Source: an uncultured Oscillospiraceae bacterium
GTDB lineage: Bacteria; Bacillota; Clostridia; Oscillospirales; Oscillospiraceae
Length of the DNA stretch: 13,570 nucleotides
Direction of reading: 5' to 3'
NCBI GenBank assembly: GCA_934591845.1
Contig: CAKTPO010000034.1
Span: forward strand, 1 to 13,570
Positions 7,137 to 13,242 of the stretch are shown here, one piece after another (positions within the stretch are counted from its first letter, which is position 1; each line of letters opens with the position of its first letter). Made by a program: the position numbers and the translations under genes. Under the pieces are notes generated by a model. The model ran no database searches and had not been told where the DNA came from. It was given only the letters and a program-made list of their open reading frames with translations.

Positions 7137-7391
7137 TTATTTTCCAAAATGGAAAAATCCTTTTTTCTCGTAGGGGGCAGCAGTCACAGAGCCTGCCTTG
7201 TAACCGGTGCCGTCAATCACGGCCCGGAGGGCGGTTTCGTCCAAAGGCTCCTTGGAGAGAATCACCGTCTCCCCCTTGGAGTGGGAGGACGTGACCTTGT
7301 CCACGGGGAAGGCCCCACGAACGGCATCATTGACATGGGCCTCACACATAGAACAGGCCATGCCCTCTACTTTTACGATGGTTTTGATCAT
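7137..7391 (-). CDS. Heavy-metal-associated (HMA) domain protein, CopZ-like
   Basis: 84 residues making a single HMA ferredoxin-like domain with the metal-binding loop GMACSMCEAHV (Cys13 and Cys16), VILSKEPLDE and a GY turn near the end (TGYK). Such small cytosolic proteins carry soft metals, typically Cu(I) or Zn(II), to P1B ATPases. The MACSMC loop fits this general fold but does not define the metal. AAGGA precedes the ATG by about 8 nt. It lies between the ZIP transporter (67 nt upstream) and the DUF6110-like gene (87 nt downstream) on the same strand. Because the downstream ATPase lacks CPC, a simple copper chaperone-pump pair is not assured; the protein could be a metal sensor or chaperone for the compartment. 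Confidence 0.85.
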   Translation of the reverse strand: MIKTIVKVEGMACSMCEAHVNDAVRGAFPVDKVTSSHSKGETVILSKEPLDETALRAVIDGTGYKAGSVTAAPYEKKGFFHFGK

Positions 7392-7458
7392 TGATTGTTC
7401 CTTCTTTCAATATTGCATCCAGGTTTTGACGGTGCCTGACCGATCCTCCGGCTTTCTC

Positions 7459-8235
7459 CTATCCCAGTGCCACATCCAGCACCATCATCACGCTGAATCC
7501 GGCGGCAAAGAAGACGGTGCCAAGGTTGGAATGCCGTCCCTGAGACATTTCCGGAATCAGTTCTTCTACGACCACATAGAGCATAGCCCCCGCCGCAAAG
7601 CTCAACAGATAGGGCAGTGCTGGGATCACGAGACTTGCCGCCAAAATCGTCAGCACCGCACCGATAGGCTCCACAACGCCGGAAAGAACGCCGCCGAGAA
7701 ACGCCCGGCCCTTGCTCTCGCCCTCCGCCTTTAGGGGCATGGAGATGATGGCTCCCTCAGGAAAATTCTGAATGGCGATGCCGATGGATAGGGCCAGTGC
7801 ACTGGCCGCCGTGATTTGCGGACTTTCCGCAACGAAGCCCGCATACATCACGCCGACAGCCATGCCCTCCGGAATATTGTGCAGGGTAACGGCCAGCACC
7901 ATCATGGTCGTGCGGCCAAGTTTGGTTTTCGGCCCCTCGGTTTGATTGCTGCCTACATGAAGATGCGGAATCAGATGGTCCAGCACAAGCAAAAACAGCA
8001 CACCCACCCAGAAGCCTATAAAGGCAGGGAGAAATGGGAGCTTCCCCATATTCTCAGACTGTTCTATCGCCGGGATCAGCAGGCTCCAAATGGATGCCGC
8101 CACCATCACTCCGGCGGCAAATCCCGCCAGAGACCGCCGCACCAGATCGCCCAGGGACTTTTTCATAAAGAATACACACCCGGCTCCCAAGGTCGTACCC
8201 AAAAAGGGGATCAGTATTCCCAGAAAGGTTTCCAT
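7459..8235 (-). CDS. ZIP-family metal transporter (GufA/ZupT-like)
   Basis: 258 residues with about eight membrane helices. The ZIP signature is clear: HNIPEG (119-124) in the fourth helix and QNFPEG (156-161) in the fifth, which together form the binuclear metal site, plus VVEP (187-190) and EELIPE (224-229). The loop around 86-95 holds DHLIPHLH with several histidines. Bacterial ZIPs import Zn(II) and, less selectively, Fe(II), Mn(II) and others. The start at 8235 has GAGGAG 6 nt away, overlapping the methyltransferase stop 12 nt upstream. Placed in an operon with a P1B ATPase and an iron-box-like operator, it plausibly feeds metal into the cell; iron over zinc is inference. Confidence 0.9.
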   Translation of the reverse strand: METFLGILIPFLGTTLGAGCVFFMKKSLGDLVRRSLAGFAAGVMVAASIWSLLIPAIEQSENMGKLPFLPAFIGFWVGVLFLLVLDHLIPHLHVGSNQTEGPKTKLGRTTMMVLAVTLHNIPEGMAVGVMYAGFVAESPQITAASALALSIGIAIQNFPEGAIISMPLKAEGESKGRAFLGGVLSGVVEPIGAVLTILAASLVIPALPYLLSFAAGAMLYVVVEELIPEMSQGRHSNLGTVFFAAGFSVMMVLDVALG

Positions 8236-8247
8236 TTGCTTCTCCTC

Positions 8248-8853
8248 TCATTTTCGTGCCGTAACACACAGCCAGTTTTTCTTTTGGTGTATCGCCACAT
8301 CCCGAAAGCCTGCATGTTCCAGAAATCCCTTTAGCTCGGCGGCCCGGTAGATGGTCATGCCGCCAATCCTTTTCGTCCATTTTTCATCCTTTGGGTTTTC
8401 TCCGCTGCTCTCGTTGCAAATCAGAAAGGTTCCGCCTGGTTTCAGAACCCGGAGGACCTCCCGAAAGCATACTGGAAGATCCGGCCAGAAGTACACCGTT
8501 TCAAAGGCGGTCACGGCATCAAACCAGCCGGAGGCAAAAATAATGCGCTCTACACTGCCCTGCCACACCACGCAACGGCCCTGTGCAATGGCAGCCCGGT
8601 TCAGGTCCCGTGCCGTTTCCACGCTGACGTCGGAGTAGTCAATGCCTTTTACCACGCCGTCCGGGCATCGGTTCAGCAGTTTTTTGATGTTCGCCCCGCC
8701 GCCGCATCCGCAGTCCAGCACCCTGGCATCCGGGGAAAGCTCCAGGAAACCCAGTCCCCACTTTGCCAGTGCTCCATGGCCAAGGTTCATCATGCTGACC
8801 ATGATTCTTCCGCCAAACCCCTGGGGCTTCCGGGTATTCTCAAAAAAGGACAT
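8248..8853 (-). CDS. Class I SAM-dependent methyltransferase (UbiE/Methyltransf_11 type)
   Basis: 201 residues. SAM site motif I VLDCGCGGG (45-53), acidic residue Asp72 in GIDYSD at the end of the second strand, VTAFETVYFW (114-123) and the post-motif VLKPGGTFLICNE (136-148). The N-terminus MSFFENTRKPQGFGG is a family-specific cap. The start at 8853 is chosen because AAGGAGG (8868-8862) lies 8 nt before it; the frame stays open to 8994 but that extension overlaps the preceding gene and has no ribosome site. Substrate unknown. It is followed 12 nt later by the ZIP gene, so its substrate may be linked to metal handling. Confidence 0.85.
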   Translation of the reverse strand: MSFFENTRKPQGFGGRIMVSMMNLGHGALAKWGLGFLELSPDARVLDCGCGGGANIKKLLNRCPDGVVKGIDYSDVSVETARDLNRAAIAQGRCVVWQGSVERIIFASGWFDAVTAFETVYFWPDLPVCFREVLRVLKPGGTFLICNESSGENPKDEKWTKRIGGMTIYRAAELKGFLEHAGFRDVAIHQKKNWLCVTARK

Positions 8854-8891
8854 TTTTGTAGCCTCCTTCTCATGTTTCTTCAAAGAGATTT

Positions 8892-9587
8892 TTAGGCGGG
8901 CTTCCCCACGGTGCTCACAGGATTCCCGGTGTGCCATGACCGGCTCTTTGCGGGGTGCTCTTGGGGTTCCTTGGATTCCGCTTCTTTTTCGCATTCCGCA
9001 TAGGTCAGTGGGAAAGAAGCCTTCAGGACGGTGCTTTTACGCACATGCCAACCGTTTTTCTCCAGGAAGTCAAGATAATCCGCACGACCCCACTTGCCGC
9101 ACAGGGGAAAACCCGCCAGCTTCATACACATCGCCTTGGCCCTGCCGCAGAGCGTGTTATCTCCATGGGTGAAAGTAGGGGCAATCAATACCCCGTCATC
9201 CTTCAGCACCCGTCGGATCTCCAAAAGGGCTTTTTCCGGCTGGGATACAACATGCAGGGCGTTGGACACGATCACAACATCGAAGGACTGATCGGCATAA
9301 GGCAGATGAAACATATCCTGCACCGAAAAATACAGCTTCGTCCGACGGTTCTCCCGTTTGGCCTCCGCAATCATTTCCGGGGAAGCATCCGTGGCCTCGA
9401 TATGCTTCGCCTCTCTCACAATATGCTTGGCAATCATTCCGGTGCCGGTGGCCAGCTCCAGCACCGTTTTGTCTTTTACCACCGGTCGGATCAGCGCATA
9501 TAGTGCCTCATAGGCCGCCCGGTCTTTCCGCATAAAACGGTCATACCGAAGAGCATTTCTGCTCCAAAAATCCTTTCGTTCCGCCAT
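8892..9587 (-). CDS. Class I SAM-dependent methyltransferase, first gene of the metal operon
   Basis: 231 residues. Motif I VLELATGTG (42-50), Asp67 in ATDASPEM, FDVVIVSNALH (102-112), then EIRRVLKDDGVLIAP (123-137). It is UbiE-like, like the small-molecule methyltransferases of this family. The start at 9587 (ATG) has AGGTGA 5 nt upstream; a GTG at 9596 in the same frame has no ribosome site. The last 30 residues, after about 201, are charged and low in complexity and look unlike the family's usual end, perhaps from a lost stop. Two TTAG-N6-CTAA operators lie 17 to 66 nt upstream of its start. Substrate unknown. Confidence 0.85.
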   Translation of the reverse strand: MAERKDFWSRNALRYDRFMRKDRAAYEALYALIRPVVKDKTVLELATGTGMIAKHIVREAKHIEATDASPEMIAEAKRENRRTKLYFSVQDMFHLPYADQSFDVVIVSNALHVVSQPEKALLEIRRVLKDDGVLIAPTFTHGDNTLCGRAKAMCMKLAGFPLCGKWGRADYLDFLEKNGWHVRKSTVLKASFPLTYAECEKEAESKEPQEHPAKSRSWHTGNPVSTVGKPA

Positions 9588-9603
9588 TACAGTCACCTGT
9601 TTA

Positions 9604-9617
9604 TTAGCCTGTGCTAA
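9604..9617. promoter_or_regulatory. TTAG-N6-CTAA operator, methyltransferase-proximal
   Basis: TTAG-CCTGTG-CTAA, 17 nt upstream of the methyltransferase ATG at 9587 and 36 bp (centre to centre) from the next copy. Same 4-6-4 layout as the boxes at 4560, 9640 and 9990. Confidence 0.65.
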
Positions 9618-9639
9618 TTCTTTCTTTTAAAATTACAGG

Positions 9640-9653
9640 TTAGCCTGAACTAA
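9640..9653. promoter_or_regulatory. TTAG-N6-CTAA operator, second copy
   Basis: GTTAG-CCTGAA-CTAAC, flanked by GG/CC that lengthen the dyad by two more bases on each side. It lies about 43 to 56 nt downstream of the predicted minus-strand start site, so a bound repressor would act as a block to elongation or to a second, closer promoter. Confidence 0.7.
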
Positions 9654-9667
9654 CCTTGGCGTCTTGG

Positions 9668-9697
9668 AAAAGCCGCATGTTCTGCGGCCTCTTTTTT
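9668..9697. terminator. Hairpin with U-runs on both strands at the start of the minus-strand leader
   Basis: GCCGCA (9672-9677) pairs with TGCGGC (9683-9688) around TGTTC. The plus strand then has CTCTTTTTT (9689-9697), and the minus strand TTTT (9671-9668). It begins about 6 nt after the predicted minus-strand start site (about 9696), so it may attenuate that transcript. It could instead end plus-strand readthrough. A near copy exists at 9956-9976. Confidence 0.5.
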
Positions 9698-9702
9698 CGC
9701 CT

Positions 9703-9731
9703 ATAATAGCAACATTGCATGAAAAAGTCAA
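9703..9731 (-). promoter_or_regulatory. Sigma-70-type promoter of the methyltransferase/ZIP/P1B operon
   Basis: On the minus strand TTGACT (9731-9726) and TATTAT (9708-9703) are separated by exactly 17 nt, each matching 5 of 6 consensus bases. It predicts a transcript start near 9696 and a leader of about 110 nt with one hairpin and two TTAG-N6-CTAA palindromes. Confidence 0.6.
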
Positions 9732-9852
9732 GAAAAAATACGAAATGAACACTTCTTTTTTCTCCTGTTCAAGACGGCGTTTGCCGGGAGTATTTTTCAG
9801 CGGCCACCGATGGTTTGATTTGGAATGGAAGTCAAAAAACACAAATTTGCTA

Positions 9853-9881
9853 TTGATAATCGACCCGTCCGGTGGTACAAT
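9853..9881 (+). promoter_or_regulatory. Sigma-70-type promoter of the hydrolase operon
   Basis: TTGATA (9853-9858) and TACAAT (9876-9881) are separated by exactly 17 nt, each 5 of 6 to consensus. The start site should be near 9888, immediately before the near-palindrome at 9892-9905. The leader to the ATG at 10037 is then about 150 nt. Confidence 0.6.
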
Positions 9882-9891
9882 CGAAGGAGAG

Positions 9892-9905
9892 TTAGCATAT
9901 GCTAT
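9892..9905. promoter_or_regulatory. One-mismatch copy of the TTAG-N6-CTAA operator at the plus-strand start site
   Basis: TTAG-CATATG-CTAT differs from the other boxes in the last base. The inner AGCATATGCT is a perfect palindrome. Its place at about +4 to +17 of the predicted plus-strand promoter is typical of a repressor site. Confidence 0.4.
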
Positions 9906-9955
9906 CCGTAAGCACCGGATTTCCCGGTGGGGGCTGCAAAGAACGGTTTCGGAAT

Positions 9956-9976
9956 GCCGCAGAAATGCGGGCTTTT
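9956..9976 (+). promoter_or_regulatory. Leader hairpin with U4 (possible attenuator), related to the one at 9668-9697
   Basis: GCCGCA (9956-9961) and TGCGG (9966-9970) form a 5-bp stem on a GAAA tetraloop, extended by G9956-C9972 across one bulged G and followed by TTTT (9973-9976). A smaller ACCGG/CCGGT hairpin precedes it at 9914-9928. The stem is short for a strong terminator, so partial termination or RNA protection is as likely. Confidence 0.4.
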
Positions 9977-9989
9977 ATGAGCCAAACAG

Positions 9990-10003
9990 TTAGCCCAAAC
10001 TAA
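9990..10003. promoter_or_regulatory. TTAG-N6-CTAA operator before the hydrolase gene
   Basis: GTTAG-CCCAAA-CTAAC, 33 nt upstream of the hydrolase ATG at 10037 and 18 nt before its GAGGAG ribosome site. Nearly identical to the copy at 9640-9653. Confidence 0.65.
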
Positions 10004-10036
10004 CCAACGTCTACATGAGATGAGGAGATTGGTCTC

Positions 10037-10942
10037 ATGAGCATTTTTGCATCTGCCTTGCGCATGGCGTACAGGCTCTCCGGCGCAAAGAAGGCTTTTG
10101 CTCTGCCGGAGGAGGAAATCAGAACGGTTATCGAAAAGCAAAACCGCAATCGAGGTGTCTTCACGCCCACAGACCGCAAAGCCTACTATGAAACAATCAC
10201 GGTCAACGACTTCCCCTGCCTAATCGTGCGGGGAAGTCCAAAGCCGTCTCAGCGTGCCGTTCTCTATTTCTTTGGCGGTGGCATGGTCATCGGCCCGGAC
10301 AAGGGCGACCTGCCCGTGATGCGTAAACTGTGCCGTGAGACCGGCTGCGATGTGTGGTTCCCGTTTTATCCGCTCTGTATGGAACACTGTATTACCGAGA
10401 CCTATGACATGGTGTATGAATGCTACCGCAGAATGATCAAACTGTATGGCGGTGGGAATGTCAGCACCTGCGGCTTTTCCTCCGGCGGTGCGCTGGCTTT
10501 GGGGATTGCCGCACACAACAACGTTCAGCCCGAACCGCTGCCGCAGCCCAGGCACATTGTTGCCGTATCCCCCGGCGAGGTGCCGTGGAACGATGCAGAA
10601 AAGGCACGGATGCAGGCCCTCAATGAACGGGATGTCTCCATCGACTATGCCTTTATGGTGACGGTGGAGAAGTTCATGCGGCATGGCTGTAAAAATGTGC
10701 CGGACTATATGCTCTCCGGCTCCCGGGGAGATTTTACCGGTGTCGGCGATATTCACTTCTTCTACTCTGCCGACGAGGTGCTTTACGGTGCGCTGCCGGA
10801 CTTTGAGGAGGCCTGTAAACGTGCCAATGTACCCTATACCGCCTTTGCCCGTCCAAAGATGGTACACTGCTACTGTATGCTGCCGATCTTCCAGGAGGCA
10901 AAAGAGGACTTCGCAAAGATTGTGGACTTTTTGAAGAAATAG
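10037..10942 (+). CDS. Alpha/beta hydrolase (HSL/esterase-3 type)
   Basis: 301 residues. Alpha/beta-hydrolase fold with an oxyanion-hole segment FFGGGM (78-83), where the first His of the usual HGGG is Phe, the nucleophile elbow GFSSG (146-150, Ser148), a candidate acid near SADE (244-247) and His277 in MVHCYC. No signal peptide is obvious, so it is probably cytosolic. GAGGAG (10022-10027) is 9 nt before the ATG. As first gene of the divergent operon with metal-box operators, it may hydrolyse an ester or lactone, for example a ferric-siderophore ester as Fes/IroE do. That link is inferred from context only; generic carboxylesterase is the safe reading. Confidence 0.85.
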   Translation: MSIFASALRMAYRLSGAKKAFALPEEEIRTVIEKQNRNRGVFTPTDRKAYYETITVNDFPCLIVRGSPKPSQRAVLYFFGGGMVIGPDKGDLPVMRKLCRETGCDVWFPFYPLCMEHCITETYDMVYECYRRMIKLYGGGNVSTCGFSSGGALALGIAAHNNVQPEPLPQPRHIVAVSPGEVPWNDAEKARMQALNERDVSIDYAFMVTVEKFMRHGCKNVPDYMLSGSRGDFTGVGDIHFFYSADEVLYGALPDFEEACKRANVPYTAFARPKMVHCYCMLPIFQEAKEDFAKIVDFLKK

Positions 10943-10985
10943 GCCGGAAACGGACATGTGATGATTGAAACACGGAGGAAAAACC

Positions 10986-11669
10986 ATGGAACGAAAAGAG
11001 GCTATTCGCAACGCATACCGCATGACGGGTGGAAACAATTTTTATGACGGCATGATCACTTGCTCCACCCTGAGTGGGAAAGCGGTGTGCCGTTTGGTGT
11101 GGGCTATGAACAAGACGGAATGCGACGATTATCTGGGAAAAGCACTGTCCGGGATTCCGGAGCATTTCTCCGGTAAGCTGCTGGAAGTGCCGGTGGGAAC
11201 AGGGATTCTGACCATGCCGGCTTATCAGACTATACCGGAGGCGGACATTACCTGCCTTGATTACTCACCCGATATGATGAAGCAGGCGCAGGAAAAGGCA
11301 AGTCGACTGAATCTGAACAACATAACCTTTCAACAGGGCGATGTGGGAGTGCTTCCCTATGAAGACGACACTTTTGACATCGTTTTGTCGCTGAACGGCT
11401 TTCACGCTTTTCCAGACAAGGAGGCCGCTTATCGAGAGGTTTTTCGGGTTTTGAGACCCGGCGGGACATTCTGCGGCTGCTTTTATGTGATGGGCGAGCA
11501 CAAGCGGACAGATTGGTTTGTCCGGCATGTTTATGAAAAGGCAGGGTTTTTCACACCGCCCTATGAGACGGCTTCCGGCCTGAAGGCACGGCTGGATGGA
11601 ATGTATGCGGATGTGGACATGAGAAACCTGAAAAGCATGGCGTGGTTTATCTGCCGAAAGGCAAAATAG
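10986..11669 (+). CDS. Class I SAM-dependent methyltransferase (third in the window)
   Basis: 227 residues. Motif I LLEVPVGTG (65-73), acidic Asp92 in CLDYSPDM, FDIVLSLNGFHAFPD (130-144), then VFRVLRPGGTFCGCFYV (152-168), a UbiE/Methyltransf_11 layout. The start at 10986 follows GGAGG (10974-10978) by 7 nt; an in-frame TTG at 10965 has no such site. It lies 43 nt after the hydrolase and its TAG overlaps the ribosome site of the next gene, so translation is linked. It belongs to the same broad fold as the two methyltransferases on the minus strand but is clearly distinct in sequence. Substrate unknown. Confidence 0.85.
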   Translation: MERKEAIRNAYRMTGGNNFYDGMITCSTLSGKAVCRLVWAMNKTECDDYLGKALSGIPEHFSGKLLEVPVGTGILTMPAYQTIPEADITCLDYSPDMMKQAQEKASRLNLNNITFQQGDVGVLPYEDDTFDIVLSLNGFHAFPDKEAAYREVFRVLRPGGTFCGCFYVMGEHKRTDWFVRHVYEKAGFFTPPYETASGLKARLDGMYADVDMRNLKSMAWFICRKAK

Positions 11670-11680
11670 GAGGCGACGAT

Positions 11681-12544
11681 ATGTCAAAGAAAGCAACCGA
11701 GTTTCAGAAAAAAGAAATGAGCAAGATGTACCGAGGCAAGGAGATCTTCAAGCCGTTGAACACCGGCTGGATCGATGAGAATGTTGCTTGCGTGCGCGAA
11801 TGGGTGGCAAACATCTTCTTCTACCGCAAGGGCGATACGACTATTATGGTCGATGCGGGATATAACTACGACCGCCTTGCCGAAAAAATGGGCTGGCTCG
11901 GCATTGATCCGAAGTCGATACGCCATATCCTTATCACCCATCAGGACACCGACCATGTGGGCGCAGTGGAGTCCGACAGTCCGGGATTGTTCCGGGACGC
12001 AAAGCTGTACATAGGCGAGGTTGAGAACCGGTATCTCACCGGCGAGGTGCGGCGAAAAGTGATCTATCATCTCTATAAATTACCGCAGGTCACGATCAAC
12101 AACGAAAAGGTGCTGCTGCATGACGGCGAGGTTTTCGACATTGACGGCATCAAAATCGAATGCTTCCTTGTTCCCGGTCATACCTGGGGTCATATGGTCT
12201 ACCTCATTGACGATGAGTATTTGTTTACCGGCGACACGCTGTGGTTCGGCGCAGATGGCGGACATAGCTTCATTTCCTCGTTGGCAGAGGACAATAAGCT
12301 GGCTGTGCAGTCACTTGCGGAGCTGGAGCGTAAGCTGCGCGCACGCGGTTTGCATCCGTATTTCATCACCGGTCACACGGGATGGACGGACAATTTGGAA
12401 TTTGCTTTTGCCCATAAGGACAAGCTCTGTTCGCCATTCAAAAAACGGGTACACGACCCGTCGGCGCCCTATGATGCCTACGACGAATCGGACGACACCG
12501 AAGAAAATGCAAAGAGCGGTTTTCTGAAAGGCGTGGGAAGATGA
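11681..12544 (+). CDS. Metallo-beta-lactamase-fold hydrolase
   Basis: 287 residues. The metal-binding signature is HQDTDH (87-92): the second His of the standard HxHxDH is Asp89, a variant I have seen in a Firmicute subfamily. The other ligands are His167 in VPGHTWGH, Asp185 in TGDTLW and His232 in ITGHTG. This suggests one standard and one altered metal site, or iron rather than zinc. The start at 11681 follows AGGAGG (11668-11673) by 7 nt; an in-frame GTG at 11642 would overlap the methyltransferase without a ribosome site. Its TGA overlaps the next gene's ATG (ATGA, 12541-12544). Function could be thioesterase, lactonase or other hydrolase; the operon suggests a shared small-molecule substrate. 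Confidence 0.88.
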   Translation: MSKKATEFQKKEMSKMYRGKEIFKPLNTGWIDENVACVREWVANIFFYRKGDTTIMVDAGYNYDRLAEKMGWLGIDPKSIRHILITHQDTDHVGAVESDSPGLFRDAKLYIGEVENRYLTGEVRRKVIYHLYKLPQVTINNEKVLLHDGEVFDIDGIKIECFLVPGHTWGHMVYLIDDEYLFTGDTLWFGADGGHSFISSLAEDNKLAVQSLAELERKLRARGLHPYFITGHTGWTDNLEFAFAHKDKLCSPFKKRVHDPSAPYDAYDESDDTEENAKSGFLKGVGR

Positions 12545-13242
12545 AGGACAGCGAATTGCAATTTGACCGCAGCTGTCACGTCTTATATTCCAAGCCCTGC
12601 AAAAAGGAAATTCTGGCGAAAATCGCCCTGCACTATCCGGAGGCGGAGCGCGAGGCGGTCTGGGAGCAGGTGCAGCTGAGATACGCAGAGCTTCTTTCCG
12701 ACTGGCGCACAGACCTCGGCGGCAAGAAGAATTTTCACAACGGCGCAGGCGGCACCTACGACTGCATCGCCATCATGTGCTTTTACGATGTGTGCCGGGA
12801 TGTGGTCACATTCCGCGAAATGGAAGAGATCGAAGAGAATCTGATCCTGCCGGCGTTCCGGAAGCTGCGCTTCGTTGACATCAATAAGCCGTTTTGGAAA
12901 AGGCTGATGTATCGGGCATTCACCACCGCCAAAAAGCGCTGCGATGCATGGCACGATTACGAGATGAATGTTGCGCCTTACGAAGGCGGCAAGCCCATCT
13001 ATTATGAATTTACGGCGTGTCCGGCGGCGGAATTTGCCAAGCAGTTCGGATTTACGGACATTATGCCCGCCCTGTGCAATGTGGACTATGCGTCCATGGA
13101 GCTGCTGCATGCCAAGCTCGTGCGGACAACTACCTGCGTGGACGGCTGCCAGTGCGACTACACCATCTGCGGCGATCAGGACCCGTATTTGAAGGAGCAC
13201 CCCGAATACCGGGATGAGGCGGGCTTCAGGAGGAATCGGTAA
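12541..13242 (+). CDS. L-2-amino-thiazoline-4-carboxylic acid hydrolase family protein
   Basis: 233 residues. I recognise the ATC-hydrolase family from FHNGAGGTYDCIAIMCFY (65-82), YYEFTACPAAEFAKQFGF (154-171) and LVRTTTCVDGCQCDYTIC (193-210). Conserved Cys160, Cys199, Cys203, Cys205 and Cys210 could bind a metal or serve in catalysis. The founding enzyme opens the thiazoline ring of ATC on the route to L-cysteine in Pseudomonas; most Firmicute members are uncharacterised, so that activity should not be assumed. ATGA overlap with the hydrolase before it and TAATG overlap with the membrane protein after it show tight translational coupling. Confidence 0.85.
   Translation: MKDSELQFDRSCHVLYSKPCKKEILAKIALHYPEAEREAVWEQVQLRYAELLSDWRTDLGGKKNFHNGAGGTYDCIAIMCFYDVCRDVVTFREMEEIEENLILPAFRKLRFVDINKPFWKRLMYRAFTTAKKRCDAWHDYEMNVAPYEGGKPIYYEFTACPAAEFAKQFGFTDIMPALCNVDYASMELLHAKLVRTTTCVDGCQCDYTICGDQDPYLKEHPEYRDEAGFRRNR

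Larger units (their letters stand above)
9588..10036. other. Divergent regulatory region between two operons (no convincing gene)
   Basis: 449 nt between divergent start codons. It holds two near-consensus promoters pointing away from each other (minus 9731-9703, plus 9853-9881), three exact and one near TTAG-N6-CTAA palindromes, and two related U-tailed hairpins, one in each leader. The 9732-9852 stretch between the promoters is AT-rich. Open frames here lack protein-like composition, apart from a 34-codon frame at 9899 discussed in the findings. Confidence 0.75.

Noticed and set aside
4668..7391. Copper export operon (CopZ-CopA)
   Set aside because: The HMA protein is CopZ-like, but the ATPase lacks CPC, has no N-terminal CxxC, and the operator is of TTAG-N6-CTAA form, not a CsoR or CopY type.
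8248..8994. Longer methyltransferase starting at 8994
   Set aside because: The extension overlaps the preceding methyltransferase by about 100 nt, is Arg/Lys-rich and has no ribosome site; AAGGAGG marks 8853.
9697..9714. A plus-strand promoter based on the perfect TATAAT at 9702-9707
   Set aside because: No -35 match is found at 16-18 nt upstream, while the same bases form the -10 of a much better minus-strand promoter.
9664..9993. A 109-residue plus-strand frame in the divergent intergenic region
   Set aside because: It runs across two predicted promoters, two hairpins and an operator, has no ribosome site and no family likeness.
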